DNA of 64,000 nt from Actinoplanes sandaracinus (GCF_030009775.1 NZ_JASCTH010000022.1:1-64000), one strand, 5' to 3'; shown: positions 43,481 through 53,716, counted from the first letter of the stretch. Numbers and translations: made by a program. Notes: generated from the sequence alone by a model not told the origin.

Positions 43481-44730
43481 GCGACCGATTCTTTCACGCT
43501 CGCGGGTTCGTCCTCCGGCAGCCGGTGACGCAGGGTACGGACCTCGCGGCTGGTGAGCATGCTGGCCACCGCCACGGTCGCCACCGCGCCCGCGCCGACC
43601 AGCGCCACCTCCAGGCCGACCGCCTGCCCGACCGGACCGATCGCCACCTCACCGGCCGGCATCGCGACGAACGAGCCGACCATGTCGTACGAGTACACCC
43701 GGGCCAGCCGGTCGGGCGGCACGTGCTCCTGCATCGTGGTGTCCCACGCGACCGCGAACTGCTCCAGCATCACTCCGGCCACGAAGGTCGCGGCGAGCAG
43801 CGCCCAGAGTTTCGGGTAGGCGCCCAGCACGAACAGCGGCAACGCCATCCCGCAGCAGCTCAGCACACCGAACAGGAGCAGCCGGCGCAGCTTGAGGCGG
43901 ATCGCCAGCAGCCCGCCGACGATCATCCCGACGGTCTCCCCGGCGAGCACCAGACCCCACGCCTGACGGCCGATGGTCTCGTCGGCGACGGCCGGCCCGA
44001 GCACGTACATGCCACCGCTCCATGCCGCGTTGAGCAGGCTGAACCCGGCCACCACCGCCCAGAGCCAGGTCCGCGAGCGGAATTCCGACCATCCGGTCCG
44101 CAGGTCGGCGAAAACGTTCGGCCGATCGGCCTTCACCTCGGCCTTCTTCGGTACGGCCACCCGCACCCCGGCGAAGCAGAGGGCCGAGAGGACGAACGTG
44201 GCGGCGTCGACAGCGAGCCCGACACCCGGGCTGGTGGCCGCGATCACCACCCCGCCGACCGAGGCGCCGCCCACCAGCGCGGTGTTCAGACAGAGCCGGC
44301 TGAGGGCGTTGGCCTGGAGCCGGACCTCTTCGCCGACGGTCTGCGGAAGCAGCGCCGCGCTGGCCGGCAGAGCCAGGGCACTCGCCATGCCGTTCACCAT
44401 GGAGAGGGCGATGAGCAGCGGGATCGTCGCGTTGCCGGTGAGCACCAGGGCGGCGACCACGGCCTGCACGGCGCCGGCGGCCAGGCTCGACCCGACCATC
44501 AGCAGGTGGCGTGGCAGGCGGTCGGCCAGCACTCCGCCGAACAGCAGGAAGAGCACGTTGGCCAGGCTGCGGGCGCCGACGACCAGGCCCAGGTCGCCGG
44601 CCGAACCGGTCAGGTCGAGGACGGCGAAGGCCAGGGCGATGGGCGCGATCGAGTTGCCGAGAGCGTTGATCGTGCGGCCGGCGAGCAGGAACCGGAACGG
44701 CGTGTGCCGCAGTGGGGCGAGCGCGTTCAC
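43477..44730 (-). CDS. MFS transporter (efflux-type)
   Basis: A 417-residue permease with 12 predicted helices of the EntS/MefA-like major facilitator group, starting MNALAPLRHTPFRFLLAGRT. The loop GGVLADRLPRHLLMVG is the conserved A-motif between helices 2 and 3. Its GTG overlaps the ArsR stop, and its own stop overlaps the purB GTG. It is likely controlled by the co-encoded ArsR protein. The substrate is unknown; linkage to purB does not prove purine export. Confidence 0.88.
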   Translation of the reverse strand: MNALAPLRHTPFRFLLAGRTINALGNSIAPIALAFAVLDLTGSAGDLGLVVGARSLANVLFLLFGGVLADRLPRHLLMVGSSLAAGAVQAVVAALVLTGNATIPLLIALSMVNGMASALALPASAALLPQTVGEEVRLQANALSRLCLNTALVGGASVGGVVIAATSPGVGLAVDAATFVLSALCFAGVRVAVPKKAEVKADRPNVFADLRTGWSEFRSRTWLWAVVAGFSLLNAAWSGGMYVLGPAVADETIGRQAWGLVLAGETVGMIVGGLLAIRLKLRRLLLFGVLSCCGMALPLFVLGAYPKLWALLAATFVAGVMLEQFAVAWDTTMQEHVPPDRLARVYSYDMVGSFVAMPAGEVAIGPVGQAVGLEVALVGAGAVATVAVASMLTSREVRTLRHRLPEDEPASVKESVA

Positions 44731-45269
44731 TCCTGCTCCTCTCGGAGCTGGAACATCGCCACCGTGGTGCTGGTGCGCACGGTGCCGGCGGTGCGCGGCG
44801 GCCGGGCCGCGCGGTGCAGGTCGTTGACCGCCTCGCAGATCCGGTCCCGGATCGCCAGCCAGGTCTCGGGGTCGACCCAGAAGTCGCCGTCGGCGCCCAG
44901 ACCGGCGCCCTCGACGAACCGGGCCGTCCCGCTGCGCCGGATCAGCTCGTGGGCGAGCGCGGCGAACTCCGCGCGGCGCTCGGCTTGCGGGTCGGGGCCG
45001 CGGACCGGTTCGCGATCCGTGTCGTACCGGTACCGCTTCGCGAGGCCACCGCGGATCTTCTCCTCTCCGGCCACCACGATCAGCCCACCGGAGAGGAGGT
45101 TGCGCAGGTGGTAGCTGGCGTTGGCGTGGGTCAGCCCGAGCTCCCGGGCGACCTCGGCCGCGGTCAGCGAGGCCCCGGTGAGCAGAGACATGATCTGGAG
45201 GCGAACCGGATGGGCCAGGGCCCGCAACGCGGCCCTGCCCCCCTCTGCGCCACCTTCTCCCAAAGACAT
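44727..45269 (-). CDS. ArsR-family transcriptional regulator
   Basis: A 180-residue winged-helix protein with the ArsR core RALAHPVRLQIMSLLTGASL, AAEVARELGLTHANASYHLR and a wing AKRYRYDT. There are no Cys metal motifs, so it senses something other than metal. The C-terminal 90 residues (ALAHELIRRSGTARFVEGAG and on) may form the ligand or dimer domain. First gene of the arsR-mfs-purB chain and probably autoregulatory. Confidence 0.88.
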   Translation of the reverse strand: MSLGEGGAEGGRAALRALAHPVRLQIMSLLTGASLTAAEVARELGLTHANASYHLRNLLSGGLIVVAGEEKIRGGLAKRYRYDTDREPVRGPDPQAERRAEFAALAHELIRRSGTARFVEGAGLGADGDFWVDPETWLAIRDRICEAVNDLHRAARPPRTAGTVRTSTTVAMFQLREEQE

Positions 45270-45397
45270 GTTGGGGACTCTAGGAACGCCGTCACCCGAC
45301 TGTCAAACGATTGTTGGAGAGTGGCACACTGCACGAGTTCACGGCATTCTCGCTAAAGTTACCGGCGAGTAAACCGGCAGATTCGAAAGGCCTACTG

Positions 45398-45850
45398 ATG
45401 ACCGATTTCAGCCCCGAGTCGCTCGCGTCGATCGGCCCGAAGGAGTTCACTCAGCTCGTCAAGTCCACGCCGGACTCCAAGATCGCCGAAGTGATGGCGT
45501 CGGACAGCCGCACCAAGGTTCTCGACGAGGTCTTCAACCGGATGCCGACGCTCTTCCGCGCCGACCGGGCCGGCAACACCGCCACCGTGATCCACTGGAT
45601 CCTCACCGGCGGCCCGGAGGGTTCGAGCGACACCTACGAGACGGTGGTCGAGAACGCCACCTGCACCGTGACCAGCTCGCCGGTCCGCGAGCCGAAACTC
45701 GCCATGACCATGGACGCGGTCACGTTCCTCAAGGTCGTCTCCGGCAGCGGGAACCCGATGATGCTGTTCATGACCGGCAAGATCAAGGCGAAGGGTGACC
45801 TCAACCTCGCCACCAGCATCCCGAAGCTCTTCGACATCCCCAAGGGCTGA
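45398..45850 (+). CDS. SCP2 sterol-binding domain protein
   Basis: A 150-residue protein from ATG 45398 with GAAAGG upstream. It is almost all one SCP2 fold: FNRMPTLFRADRAGNTATVI, ATCTVTSSPVREPKLAMTMD, MMLFMTGKIKAKGDLNLATS and the C-terminal IPKLFDIPKG. It likely binds lipids or acyl chains in the cytosol. It is divergent from the ArsR gene with 128 bases between them. Confidence 0.88.
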   Translation: MTDFSPESLASIGPKEFTQLVKSTPDSKIAEVMASDSRTKVLDEVFNRMPTLFRADRAGNTATVIHWILTGGPEGSSDTYETVVENATCTVTSSPVREPKLAMTMDAVTFLKVVSGSGNPMMLFMTGKIKAKGDLNLATSIPKLFDIPKG

Positions 45851-45868
45851 CCGCCGCGGCTCGCTTGC

Positions 45869-45897
45869 GGTTTCGGGTGCCTCGCGCGCCCGAAACC
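45869..45897. terminator. Hairpin after the SCP2 gene
   Basis: A 9-12 base stem starting GGTTTCGGG and closing CCCGAAACC lies 19 bases after the stop, between convergent frames. Confidence 0.55.
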
Positions 45898-45917
45898 ACT
45901 CATCGGTACGGGCGGCC

Positions 45918-46133
45918 TCAGAGCAGCCCATGGTCGCGGGCGTAGATGGCGGCCTGAGTCAGGTCGATCCGGGGCGTCGCACCTACCGCACTCCGGTCCA
46001 GGGCCGTGCCGAGCCGCCGCAGCACAGTGCTGTCGTGCTGGTCGACACCGGCCCCGGCCAGCCGGACCGCCCGGGCCAGATCCCGGGGCGGCAGATCCTT
46101 GAGCAGACAGCCCTCACCCTGACCGCGCTCCAC
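45918..46133 (-). CDS. Small hypothetical ORF (doubtful)
   Basis: A 71-residue frame starting GTG 46133 without a good ribosome binding site. The sequence is mostly helical (LARAVRLAGAGVDQHDSTVL, RIDLTQAAIYARDHGLL). It lies next to a decayed membrane-protein gene on the other strand and may itself be a fragment of a larger lost gene. No family recognised. Confidence 0.3.
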   Translation of the reverse strand: MERGQGEGCLLKDLPPRDLARAVRLAGAGVDQHDSTVLRRLGTALDRSAVGATPRIDLTQAAIYARDHGLL

Positions 46134-46135
46134 CT

Positions 46136-46545
46136 GTGTCAGCGGCGGGAGGCGGAGCGGCTCGGCTGGCCGGCTTCGTGCTCAACCACCTCGGGCTGAG
46201 CGGGCTCTTCTCGATCGAGTTCCTCACCCACGCGGTCCCGCAACATCAGGACGCGGCGGCCCGGGAGGCGGTGTGCTCACCGGGCCGGGACGGCCGTACT
46301 TCCTGGTGGTGGCTCTGACCTTCCTGGCCGGCGTGGTGCTCTTCGGCATCGCGTCATGGCGCGCCGGAGTGCTGCCCCGCGCCGCCCTGGCCCTCTACGT
46401 GCCGGGCCTGGGCGCCGCGGCACTGCGCGCCGCCGTTCCCGAAGCGCTTACCTGGGCGGGCTGGTGGCCGGGGCCGCGGGCGTCCTGTGGCTCCGTAGCG
46501 CTGTTGCGGGACGCCACGCGGCCGGCCCTCGTCACAGCGTGATGC
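46136..46545 (+). pseudogene. Decayed multi-pass membrane protein gene
   Basis: Three reading frames used in succession give continuous membrane-like protein. First LAGFVLNHLGLSGLFSIEFL (46170-46260), then PYFLVVALTFLAGVVLFGIA through LYVPGLGAAALRAAVPEAL (46290-46450), then YLGGLVAGAAGVLWLRSAV (46450-46510). Two frameshifts, near 46265 and 46450, break it, and no clear start is left. A small integral membrane protein has therefore been lost next to purD. It converges on purD, whose stop lies inside its tail. Confidence 0.55.
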
Positions 46546-47773
46546 GTCCCTCGACGGCACGCAGGGCGATGTCCGTGCGGAACTGGGCGCCGTCCAGCCG
46601 GATCCCCTCGATCAGGGCGTACGCGGCCTCGCGGGCGGCCGTGAGGTCGGCGCCGGTGGCGGTGACGCTGAGGACCCGTCCACCGGCCGAGACCAGGGCG
46701 CCGCCGGCGTCACGGGCGGTGCCCGCGTGAATCACGCCGGGACGCTCGGCGCCCTCGATGACGTCACCGGTCCGCGGGACGCCGGGGTAGTTGTGACTGG
46801 CCACGACCACGGTGACGGCCGCGCCGTCCGACCAGCGCAGCGGCTCGTGGCCGGCGAGCGTACCGGTGGCGGCCGCGTGCAGCAGACCGGCCAGCGGACT
46901 CTCCAGCAGGGCGAGCACCACCTGGGTCTCCGGGTCACCGAACCGGGCGTTGAACTCGATCACCTTCGGGCCGTCCGGGGTGAGGGCGAGCCCGACGTAG
47001 AGCAGGCCGGCGAACGGGGTGCCCCGCTTGCGCATCTCGGCCAGCGTCGGCTCGACCGTCTCCCGCAGCACACGCTCCACCAGGTCGGCCGGCGCCCAGT
47101 CGAGCGGGGCGTAGGCGCCCATGCCGCCGGTGTTCGGGCCCTCGTCGCCGTCGAGCAGCCGTTTGAAGTCCTGCGCCGGCATCAGCGGCGCGACCGCGGT
47201 GCCGTCGGTCACCACGAAGAGGGAGACCTCGGGACCGGGCAGGAACTCCTCGATGACGACCTTGCCGCACGCCTCGGCGTGGATCAGGGCCTCCTCGAGG
47301 TCGTCGGTGACGACCACGCCCTTGCCCGCGGCCAGGCCGTCGTTCTTCACCACGTAAGGCGCGCCCAGCTCGTCGAGGGCCGCGGCGGCCTCGGCGACGG
47401 ACGTGCAGGCGAAGGAACGGGCGGTCGGCACCCCGGCGGCGGCCATGATCTCGTTGGCGAACGCCTTCGAGCCCTCCAGCCGGGCGGCGGCCGCACTCGG
47501 GCCGAAGCAGGCGATGCCCTTGGCCCGGACCGCGTCGGCGACGCCGGCCACCAGCGGGGCCTCCGGGCCGATCACGACCAGGTCGGCGCTCAACTCGACG
47601 GCGAGCGCCGCGACCGCGGCCGGGTCGGTGGCCTTCACCTCATGCAGTTCAGCGAGCTGGGCGATGCCAGGGTTGCCCGGCGCGGCGGCCAGGAAGTCGA
47701 CGGACGGGTCGTTGGACAGCCCGACGGCCAGCGCGTGCTCGCGCCCACCGGAGCCGATCAGAAGTACGCGCAC
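46532..47773 (-). CDS. purD: Phosphoribosylamine-glycine ligase (GARS)
   Basis: A 413-residue ATP-grasp enzyme that makes GAR from phosphoribosylamine and glycine. Seen: VLLIGSGGREHALAVGLSND, APGNPGIAQL, LVVIGPEAPLVAGVADAVRA, YVVKNDGLAAGKGVVV and VIEFNARFGDPETQ. GTG 47773 is in frame with the family N-terminus. The frame remains open further upstream only as shadow. It is divergent from purA with 103 bases between them. Confidence 0.95.
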   Translation of the reverse strand: MRVLLIGSGGREHALAVGLSNDPSVDFLAAAPGNPGIAQLAELHEVKATDPAAVAALAVELSADLVVIGPEAPLVAGVADAVRAKGIACFGPSAAAARLEGSKAFANEIMAAAGVPTARSFACTSVAEAAAALDELGAPYVVKNDGLAAGKGVVVTDDLEEALIHAEACGKVVIEEFLPGPEVSLFVVTDGTAVAPLMPAQDFKRLLDGDEGPNTGGMGAYAPLDWAPADLVERVLRETVEPTLAEMRKRGTPFAGLLYVGLALTPDGPKVIEFNARFGDPETQVVLALLESPLAGLLHAAATGTLAGHEPLRWSDGAAVTVVVASHNYPGVPRTGDVIEGAERPGVIHAGTARDAGGALVSAGGRVLSVTATGADLTAAREAAYALIEGIRLDGAQFRTDIALRAVEGRITL

Positions 47774-47876
47774 GACGGCCCATGCTACCGGGGGAAGGGT
47801 CGCGTAAACTTCGGCAGTACCCGGGCTCCTCCAGGTACGACGTCGGGGCAGTGCCGTTCGGAAGGGCATCACACAA

Positions 47877-49169
<1,293 letters not shown>

Positions 49170-49172
49170 CCC

Positions 49173-50132
49173 ATGCCACGTGACAATCTGACCGTCGTGC
49201 TTCTCAGTCTGGCCGAGGGGTCGAGCGACTCCTGCGGGTCGGGCTGCGGCGGCTGCAAGTCCGAGTGCGCCACCCCGCGCACCCCCGTGCTGGCCTGCGC
49301 CGACGCGCTGCGTGAGGCCGGCGCGGCGGTGGAGACCGTGCTGGCCGGCTCCGATCAGGAGATCGACGCGGTGCTGGCCCGTTTCGACGGGCCGGCCCGG
49401 CCGGACGGCCTGACCTGGCCCGGCCCGGACACCGGGCTACGGCTGGTGGTGGCGAGCGCGGCCGACGGCCAGCTCCGGGCCGTCATGCGCCGGCTGGTCC
49501 GACGGTACGCCCCGCCGCCCAGCAAGCGTCCCGGCGACCTGCCCGCCACCCGGACCGTGCCGGACCTGCCTCCGATCGCGATCCTGCCGCTCGACGCCGG
49601 CAACACCGAGGATCTCGCGGCCCAGCTGGGCCTGCCGCGGACCCCCGCCGGCGTCGCCGCGGCCGTGCTGAACGGCACGGTCCGGCGGCTCGACCTGCTG
49701 CGCAACGACGGCGGCTCGGTCACCCTGGACGGCGCGCTGCTCGGCGGCTCCGACGACAACGGCCGGGCGGTGCCGTGGCGCGGCCGGGTCGAGGTGGACG
49801 ACGCCGTGCTCACCGACGGCGAGGAACCGGTCCTCGCCGTCGCCATCGGCAACGCGGCCGGTTATGCCGAGTTCGACGGCTTGCGGCTGCTGGCCGACGG
49901 CGACCCCACCGACGGCCGGGTCGAGGTCGCCGTCGCGGTCCCGGTCGTCGTCAAAAAGCTCTTCCAGGGCACGAGGGTACGAGTAGAGGTCCGCCGGACC
50001 CGTGGACGAGCGGTCTCGGTCCTCCCCCGTGAGGGGGATCTACAGTTCCTCGATGATGGGGTGGCGGGATCGACGAGCCGCAAGCGATCCTGGTGGACCG
50101 AGCCGGGTGCCTGGGCGGTGTACGCGGACTGA
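49173..50132 (+). CDS. Diacylglycerol-kinase-like protein with N-terminal Cys cluster
   Basis: A 319-residue protein three bases after purA. Residues 20-35 are CGSGCGGCKSEC, a compact four-Cys cluster suited to zinc or an Fe-S centre. The rest resembles the DAGK/sphingosine-kinase fold: IAILPLDAGNTEDLAAQLGL corresponds to the nucleotide loop, normally GTANDFA, and a beta-rich C-terminal half follows (VKKLFQGTRVRVEVRRTRGR, EGDLQFLDDG). The first part of the catalytic domain is short and the canonical GGDGT motif is not seen, so kinase activity is doubtful. The purA linkage suggests a conserved cluster, role unknown. Confidence 0.65.
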   Translation: MPRDNLTVVLLSLAEGSSDSCGSGCGGCKSECATPRTPVLACADALREAGAAVETVLAGSDQEIDAVLARFDGPARPDGLTWPGPDTGLRLVVASAADGQLRAVMRRLVRRYAPPPSKRPGDLPATRTVPDLPPIAILPLDAGNTEDLAAQLGLPRTPAGVAAAVLNGTVRRLDLLRNDGGSVTLDGALLGGSDDNGRAVPWRGRVEVDDAVLTDGEEPVLAVAIGNAAGYAEFDGLRLLADGDPTDGRVEVAVAVPVVVKKLFQGTRVRVEVRRTRGRAVSVLPREGDLQFLDDGVAGSTSRKRSWWTEPGAWAVYAD

Positions 50133-50195
50133 CGACCCGTGCCACGCTGGACGGGTTCTCAGCCAGATATTTACGTGATACCGGAGGTCTCATCC

Positions 50196-52190
50196 GTGAC
50201 GGAGGAGCACGCCGACCGCGTCTACGTCCCGGGGACCGAGCCCACGCCCCCGGCCCGGGACGTGGAACCGTTCTGGGCCGACGAGCCCGAGACACCGGTG
50301 CACGGCCGCGCCGTTCCACTGGCCGACCGGGTGCCGCCGATCGAGGTGCCGCAGTTCGGCATGGCGCAGGTGGAGCCGGGAGTGTTCCGGCCGGCCGGTG
50401 ACCCTGACCTGCCACCGGGGGTGCACGTCCCCGCGCAGCGGGCGCCGTCGGCTGAGCGTCCCGAGAGCTGGCCGCCCCCGGACGCCACCACTGCGGCACC
50501 GGCACCGGCACCGCAGGCCGATCCGAACGGATGGCCCGGACCGGCCGCCCACACCTCGCCGGCGCCGCAGCGGCACCCGCATCCCGCAGCGGAGGCGCTC
50601 CCCCGGCCGAATGCGCATCCCACGCCGGACACGCTTCCCGGTCCGGACGCCCATGTCCGGCCGAATGCGCACCCCACGCCGGACGCGCATCCCGGGCACA
50701 CCGCGGCCGACTCGCCGTGGGCGCAGCCGCTCCACCGACCGACGACTCCGGTCCAGCAGGAGACGGCTCCCATCCGGCCGGGTCAGGGCGCGGCCCAGCA
50801 GGGGCAGGCGCCGGTGGTCCCACAACCGCCGCCGCGGCCGGTCCCTGTGCAGCCGGTCTCTGTGCAACCGGTCTCTGTGCAGCCGGTCTCTGTGCAGCCG
50901 ATCTCTGTACAGCCTGTCCCTGTGCAGCCGGTCCCTCCGGCGCAGCCGACGGCCGTACCCCCGCAGGCGCAGCACACGCCCCGCCCGCCGCAAGGCGCGG
51001 CCGAGACGTGGCCGCCCGCGCACGCCGCGCCCGTACCCCCGCATGCGCAGCACCCCTCGCAGCCGCCGCAGGGCGCTGCGGAGACCTGGCCGTCCGCCCA
51101 CGTCGCGCCCGTGCCCTCGCCCGCCGTGCAGGCCGGGCCGGCCGACCCGGGGTGTCTGAACATCCATCAGCCGCCGCCCACCGAGGAGCAGGATCAGGCG
51201 CGGCAGTCGGGCGGCGGTGAGGCCGACCCGTTCCAGGAGCTCAACTGGATGGCGGACGCGACGCCGACGGCGGAGGAGTTCGCCCGCCGGCGGCTCGCCA
51301 AGCCGGCTCAGCAGACCGCCACCATGGGTGCCCGGGCGATCCTGCAGAAGGGCATGCTCGGCCTGGTCAAGCTATCCCCGGGGCAGCGCGAGCTGGAGTA
51401 CAAACAGGACGTCGAGATGGTCCGCCGCAACTTCGGTGGGCTGCGTCAGGTCACCGTGGTCAATCCCAAGGGCGGCGCCGGCAAGACCGTGGCCGTGCTG
51501 CTGCTCGCGATGACGTTCGGGCAGAAGCGCGGGGGTTACGTGCTGGCCTGGGACAACAACGAGACCCAGGGCACGCTCGGCATGCGGGCGCAGCAGGACT
51601 TCCACGCGCGCACGGTCCGGGACATGATGCGTGACCTGCATCTCTTCCAGGGCGCGCAGGGGCGGGTCGGCGACCTGTCGCAATATGTGCGGGCCCAGGG
51701 CGAGGGCATGTTCGACGTGCTCGCGTCGGACGAGTCGGCGACGGCCGGCGAGATGCTGACCGCCACCTCGTTCGCCGAGATCCGTGACGTGGTGAGCCGG
51801 TTCTACAAGCTGATCTTCGTGGACACCGGCAACAACGTCCGCGCGGAGAACTGGCAGGCCGCCATGGACGCCACCGACCAGCTGGTGATCACGATGTCCG
51901 CCCGTAACGACTCGGCCGAGACCGCCGCGCGGGCGCTCGACCACTTGGAGCAGAGTGGCCGTCGACGGCTGGTGCGGCAGGCGGTGACCATCGTCACCAT
52001 GCCGCCGACCCGCAAGGACATCGACCTGCAGTGGATCCAGCAGCACTTCGCGGCCCGGACCAGGGCCGTGCTGGTGGCGCCGTACGAGCGTCTGATCGAC
52101 TCGGGTGAGCCGATCCGGTACGGCGAACTCTCCGGCCAGACGAAGGACGCCTGGTTGAAGATCGCCGCAGCAGTAGCCGACGGCCTGTAA
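50196..52190 (+). CDS. MinD/ParA-like ATPase with long proline-rich N-terminus
   Basis: About 664 residues. GTG 50196 has GGAGG eight bases upstream; GTG 50139 has none. Residues 1-345 are a disordered Pro/Ala/Gln-rich region with several repeat families (HPTPD units, VQPVS units, PPQGAAETWP units). Residues about 405-664 are the ATPase: Walker A as NPKGGAGKT (425-431), switch I-like AWDNNETQGTLG, Walker B LIFVDTGNN and VITMSARNDSAETAARALDH. Related ATPases occur with type VII (ESX) secretion and in actinomycete chromosome or envelope positioning. No ParB or ESX genes are nearby, so the partner is unknown. Confidence 0.85.
   Translation: MTEEHADRVYVPGTEPTPPARDVEPFWADEPETPVHGRAVPLADRVPPIEVPQFGMAQVEPGVFRPAGDPDLPPGVHVPAQRAPSAERPESWPPPDATTAAPAPAPQADPNGWPGPAAHTSPAPQRHPHPAAEALPRPNAHPTPDTLPGPDAHVRPNAHPTPDAHPGHTAADSPWAQPLHRPTTPVQQETAPIRPGQGAAQQGQAPVVPQPPPRPVPVQPVSVQPVSVQPVSVQPISVQPVPVQPVPPAQPTAVPPQAQHTPRPPQGAAETWPPAHAAPVPPHAQHPSQPPQGAAETWPSAHVAPVPSPAVQAGPADPGCLNIHQPPPTEEQDQARQSGGGEADPFQELNWMADATPTAEEFARRRLAKPAQQTATMGARAILQKGMLGLVKLSPGQRELEYKQDVEMVRRNFGGLRQVTVVNPKGGAGKTVAVLLLAMTFGQKRGGYVLAWDNNETQGTLGMRAQQDFHARTVRDMMRDLHLFQGAQGRVGDLSQYVRAQGEGMFDVLASDESATAGEMLTATSFAEIRDVVSRFYKLIFVDTGNNVRAENWQAAMDATDQLVITMSARNDSAETAARALDHLEQSGRRRLVRQAVTIVTMPPTRKDIDLQWIQQHFAARTRAVLVAPYERLIDSGEPIRYGELSGQTKDAWLKIAAAVADGL
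50847..50941 (+). repeat. 15-base tandem repeat coding for VQPVS/VQPVP
   Basis: About six units of GTGCAGCCGGTCTCT-type sequence follow one another, in frame with the ATPase gene and drifting slightly (CAACCGG, CCGATC, TACAGCC). Multiples of 15 bases keep the frame, so copy number can vary without harm. Confidence 0.85.
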
Positions 52191-52229
52191 AAGATGCGCC
52201 GGGAATCAACAAGATCGCGGGTGGTCAGG

Positions 52230-52652
52230 TTATGTCAGGGCGTCGGCGGCGGCCGGGTCGCTGTCGCGCAGGAACTGGGCGCAGCGTGCCGCCTCGTCGG
52301 CCTCACCGATCAACGCGGCGGCCTGCGACAGGGCGTGCAGGCAGCGCAGGAAGCCCTGGTTGGGCTCGTGCGACCAGGGCACCGGGCCGTGGCCTTTCCA
52401 GCCGTTACGGCGCAGCGCGTCCAGGCCGCGGTGGTAACCGGTGCGGGCGTAGGCATACGCGGTGACCGGCTCGTTCGCGGCCAGAGCGGCAGCGGCAAGC
52501 GGCGCCCATGCGGCGCTGTAGGAGGGGTACTTGGCGGCGACCGCCTTGAAGGCCTGCTCGGAGCCCGTGGCAGCGGCGTCGGCCAGGGCCTTGTCGGCCT
52601 CGGCGTCAGCGGGCAGTCGGGTGGCCGGCGGCTCGGGAAGGAGGTTCTGCAT
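52230..52652 (-). CDS. DUF3151 protein
   Basis: A 140-residue protein with the DUF3151 start NLLPEPPATRLP and the conserved AAWAPLAAAALAANEPVTAYA, AYARTGYHRGLDALRRNGWK and GHGPVPWSHEPNQGFLRCLH segments. The helical hairpins look TPR-like. The family commonly sits near fructose-bisphosphate aldolase in actinobacteria, as here. Function unknown. Confidence 0.88.
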   Translation of the reverse strand: MQNLLPEPPATRLPADAEADKALADAAATGSEQAFKAVAAKYPSYSAAWAPLAAAALAANEPVTAYAYARTGYHRGLDALRRNGWKGHGPVPWSHEPNQGFLRCLHALSQAAALIGEADEAARCAQFLRDSDPAAADALT

Positions 52653-52726
52653 GCCCCCATTCAACCCGCCCGGCCGGGGTTCATTCCGCCTTGACGGCGT
52701 TTCGCCACATGAACAGCCCGAAAAGC

Positions 52727-53716
52727 TCAGTCCCAGGCCGAGCCGAGGCGGAACAATCTGTCGGCGTACTCGATCTGGGTCTGCCACTCGGCCGGCCAGG
52801 CGGTGATGCCGAGCGCCGCGCCCGCGAAGGCCCCCGCCAGGCAGGCGATGGAGTCGGAGTCGCCGGACGAGGCCGCACCGCGACCGAGGACGGCGACCGG
52901 TTCCTCCGGGGAGATCAGATAGACGTAGAGCGCGGTGGCCAGCGCCTCCTCGGCGATCCACCCGGCGCCGGTGCGCAGGCAGGGGTCGCCGCTGTGGTCG
53001 CCGGCGGCGAGCGCGTCGCCGACCCGGTCCAGCGCGGCGGCGCACTCCTCCCAGCCCCGCGCGATGAACTCCTCCGGCGAGGACACGGCCGGCCGCTGCC
53101 AGAGCTCGCCGAGCCAGTCACCGCGGTAGACCTTGCGCTGCTCGGCGCAGCGCTCACGCAGGGCGGCGAGCAGGCTCGCCGGCGCGAGGCCCGCACGAAG
53201 CCAGAGGACGGCGTACGCGGTGAGTTCACTCGCCGCCAGCGACGTCGGATGCCCGTGCGTGAGGGCGGCCTGGAACTGCGCCACCCCGGCCCGCTGATCG
53301 TCGGTGAGGCCCGGCACCAGGCCGACGGGCGTGACCCGCATGTTCGCCCCGCAGCCCTTCGAGTCGGGCTGAGTGGCCCGGGTCCAGGGCCGGCCGTCAG
53401 CCAGGTTTCCGATCGCCCGCAGGCAGGTCATGCCGGGAGCGCGGTCGTTCTCGGGGCTGGCCGCCCACTCCAGGAAGCGGCGCCGCAGCACGGGTTCGAG
53501 AACCGCCGGAGTGACGGCGCTCACTTCCAGCAGCGCCTCGCCGACCGCCAGCGCCATCTGGGTGTCGTCGGTGACCAGGGCGGGCTCACCGACGAGCTGC
53601 TGTGGGCCGCCGGGGCCGTAACGGGCCACGATGGTCGCGTACTCCTGGAATTCGGTCGGTTTCCCGAGTGAGTCGCCGTAGGCGAGACCGAAGAGTGAAC
53701 CCGTCGCAGCACGCAT
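52727..53716 (-). CDS. ADP-ribosylglycohydrolase family protein
   Basis: A 329-residue DraG/ARH-type hydrolase. The metal-binding motifs are GLAYGDSLGKPTE near the start, LVTDDTQMALAVGE near residue 45 (the DDT[QE]M signature) and a late GDSDSIACLAGAFAGAALG. It removes ADP-ribose from protein or nucleic-acid targets. ATG 53716 starts the gene. It is divergent from the LOG-like gene. KptA elsewhere in the window is another enzyme of ADP-ribose chemistry. Confidence 0.9.
   Translation of the reverse strand: MRAATGSLFGLAYGDSLGKPTEFQEYATIVARYGPGGPQQLVGEPALVTDDTQMALAVGEALLEVSAVTPAVLEPVLRRRFLEWAASPENDRAPGMTCLRAIGNLADGRPWTRATQPDSKGCGANMRVTPVGLVPGLTDDQRAGVAQFQAALTHGHPTSLAASELTAYAVLWLRAGLAPASLLAALRERCAEQRKVYRGDWLGELWQRPAVSSPEEFIARGWEECAAALDRVGDALAAGDHSGDPCLRTGAGWIAEEALATALYVYLISPEEPVAVLGRGAASSGDSDSIACLAGAFAGAALGITAWPAEWQTQIEYADRLFRLGSAWD

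Noticed and set aside
50398..51167. Long alternative frames and repeat block in the ATPase gene, resembling a CRISPR or a second gene
   Set aside because: The repeats are contiguous in-frame protein repeats without spacers, and the other frames are Arg/Pro-rich shadows. No CRISPR array or cas gene was seen in the window.
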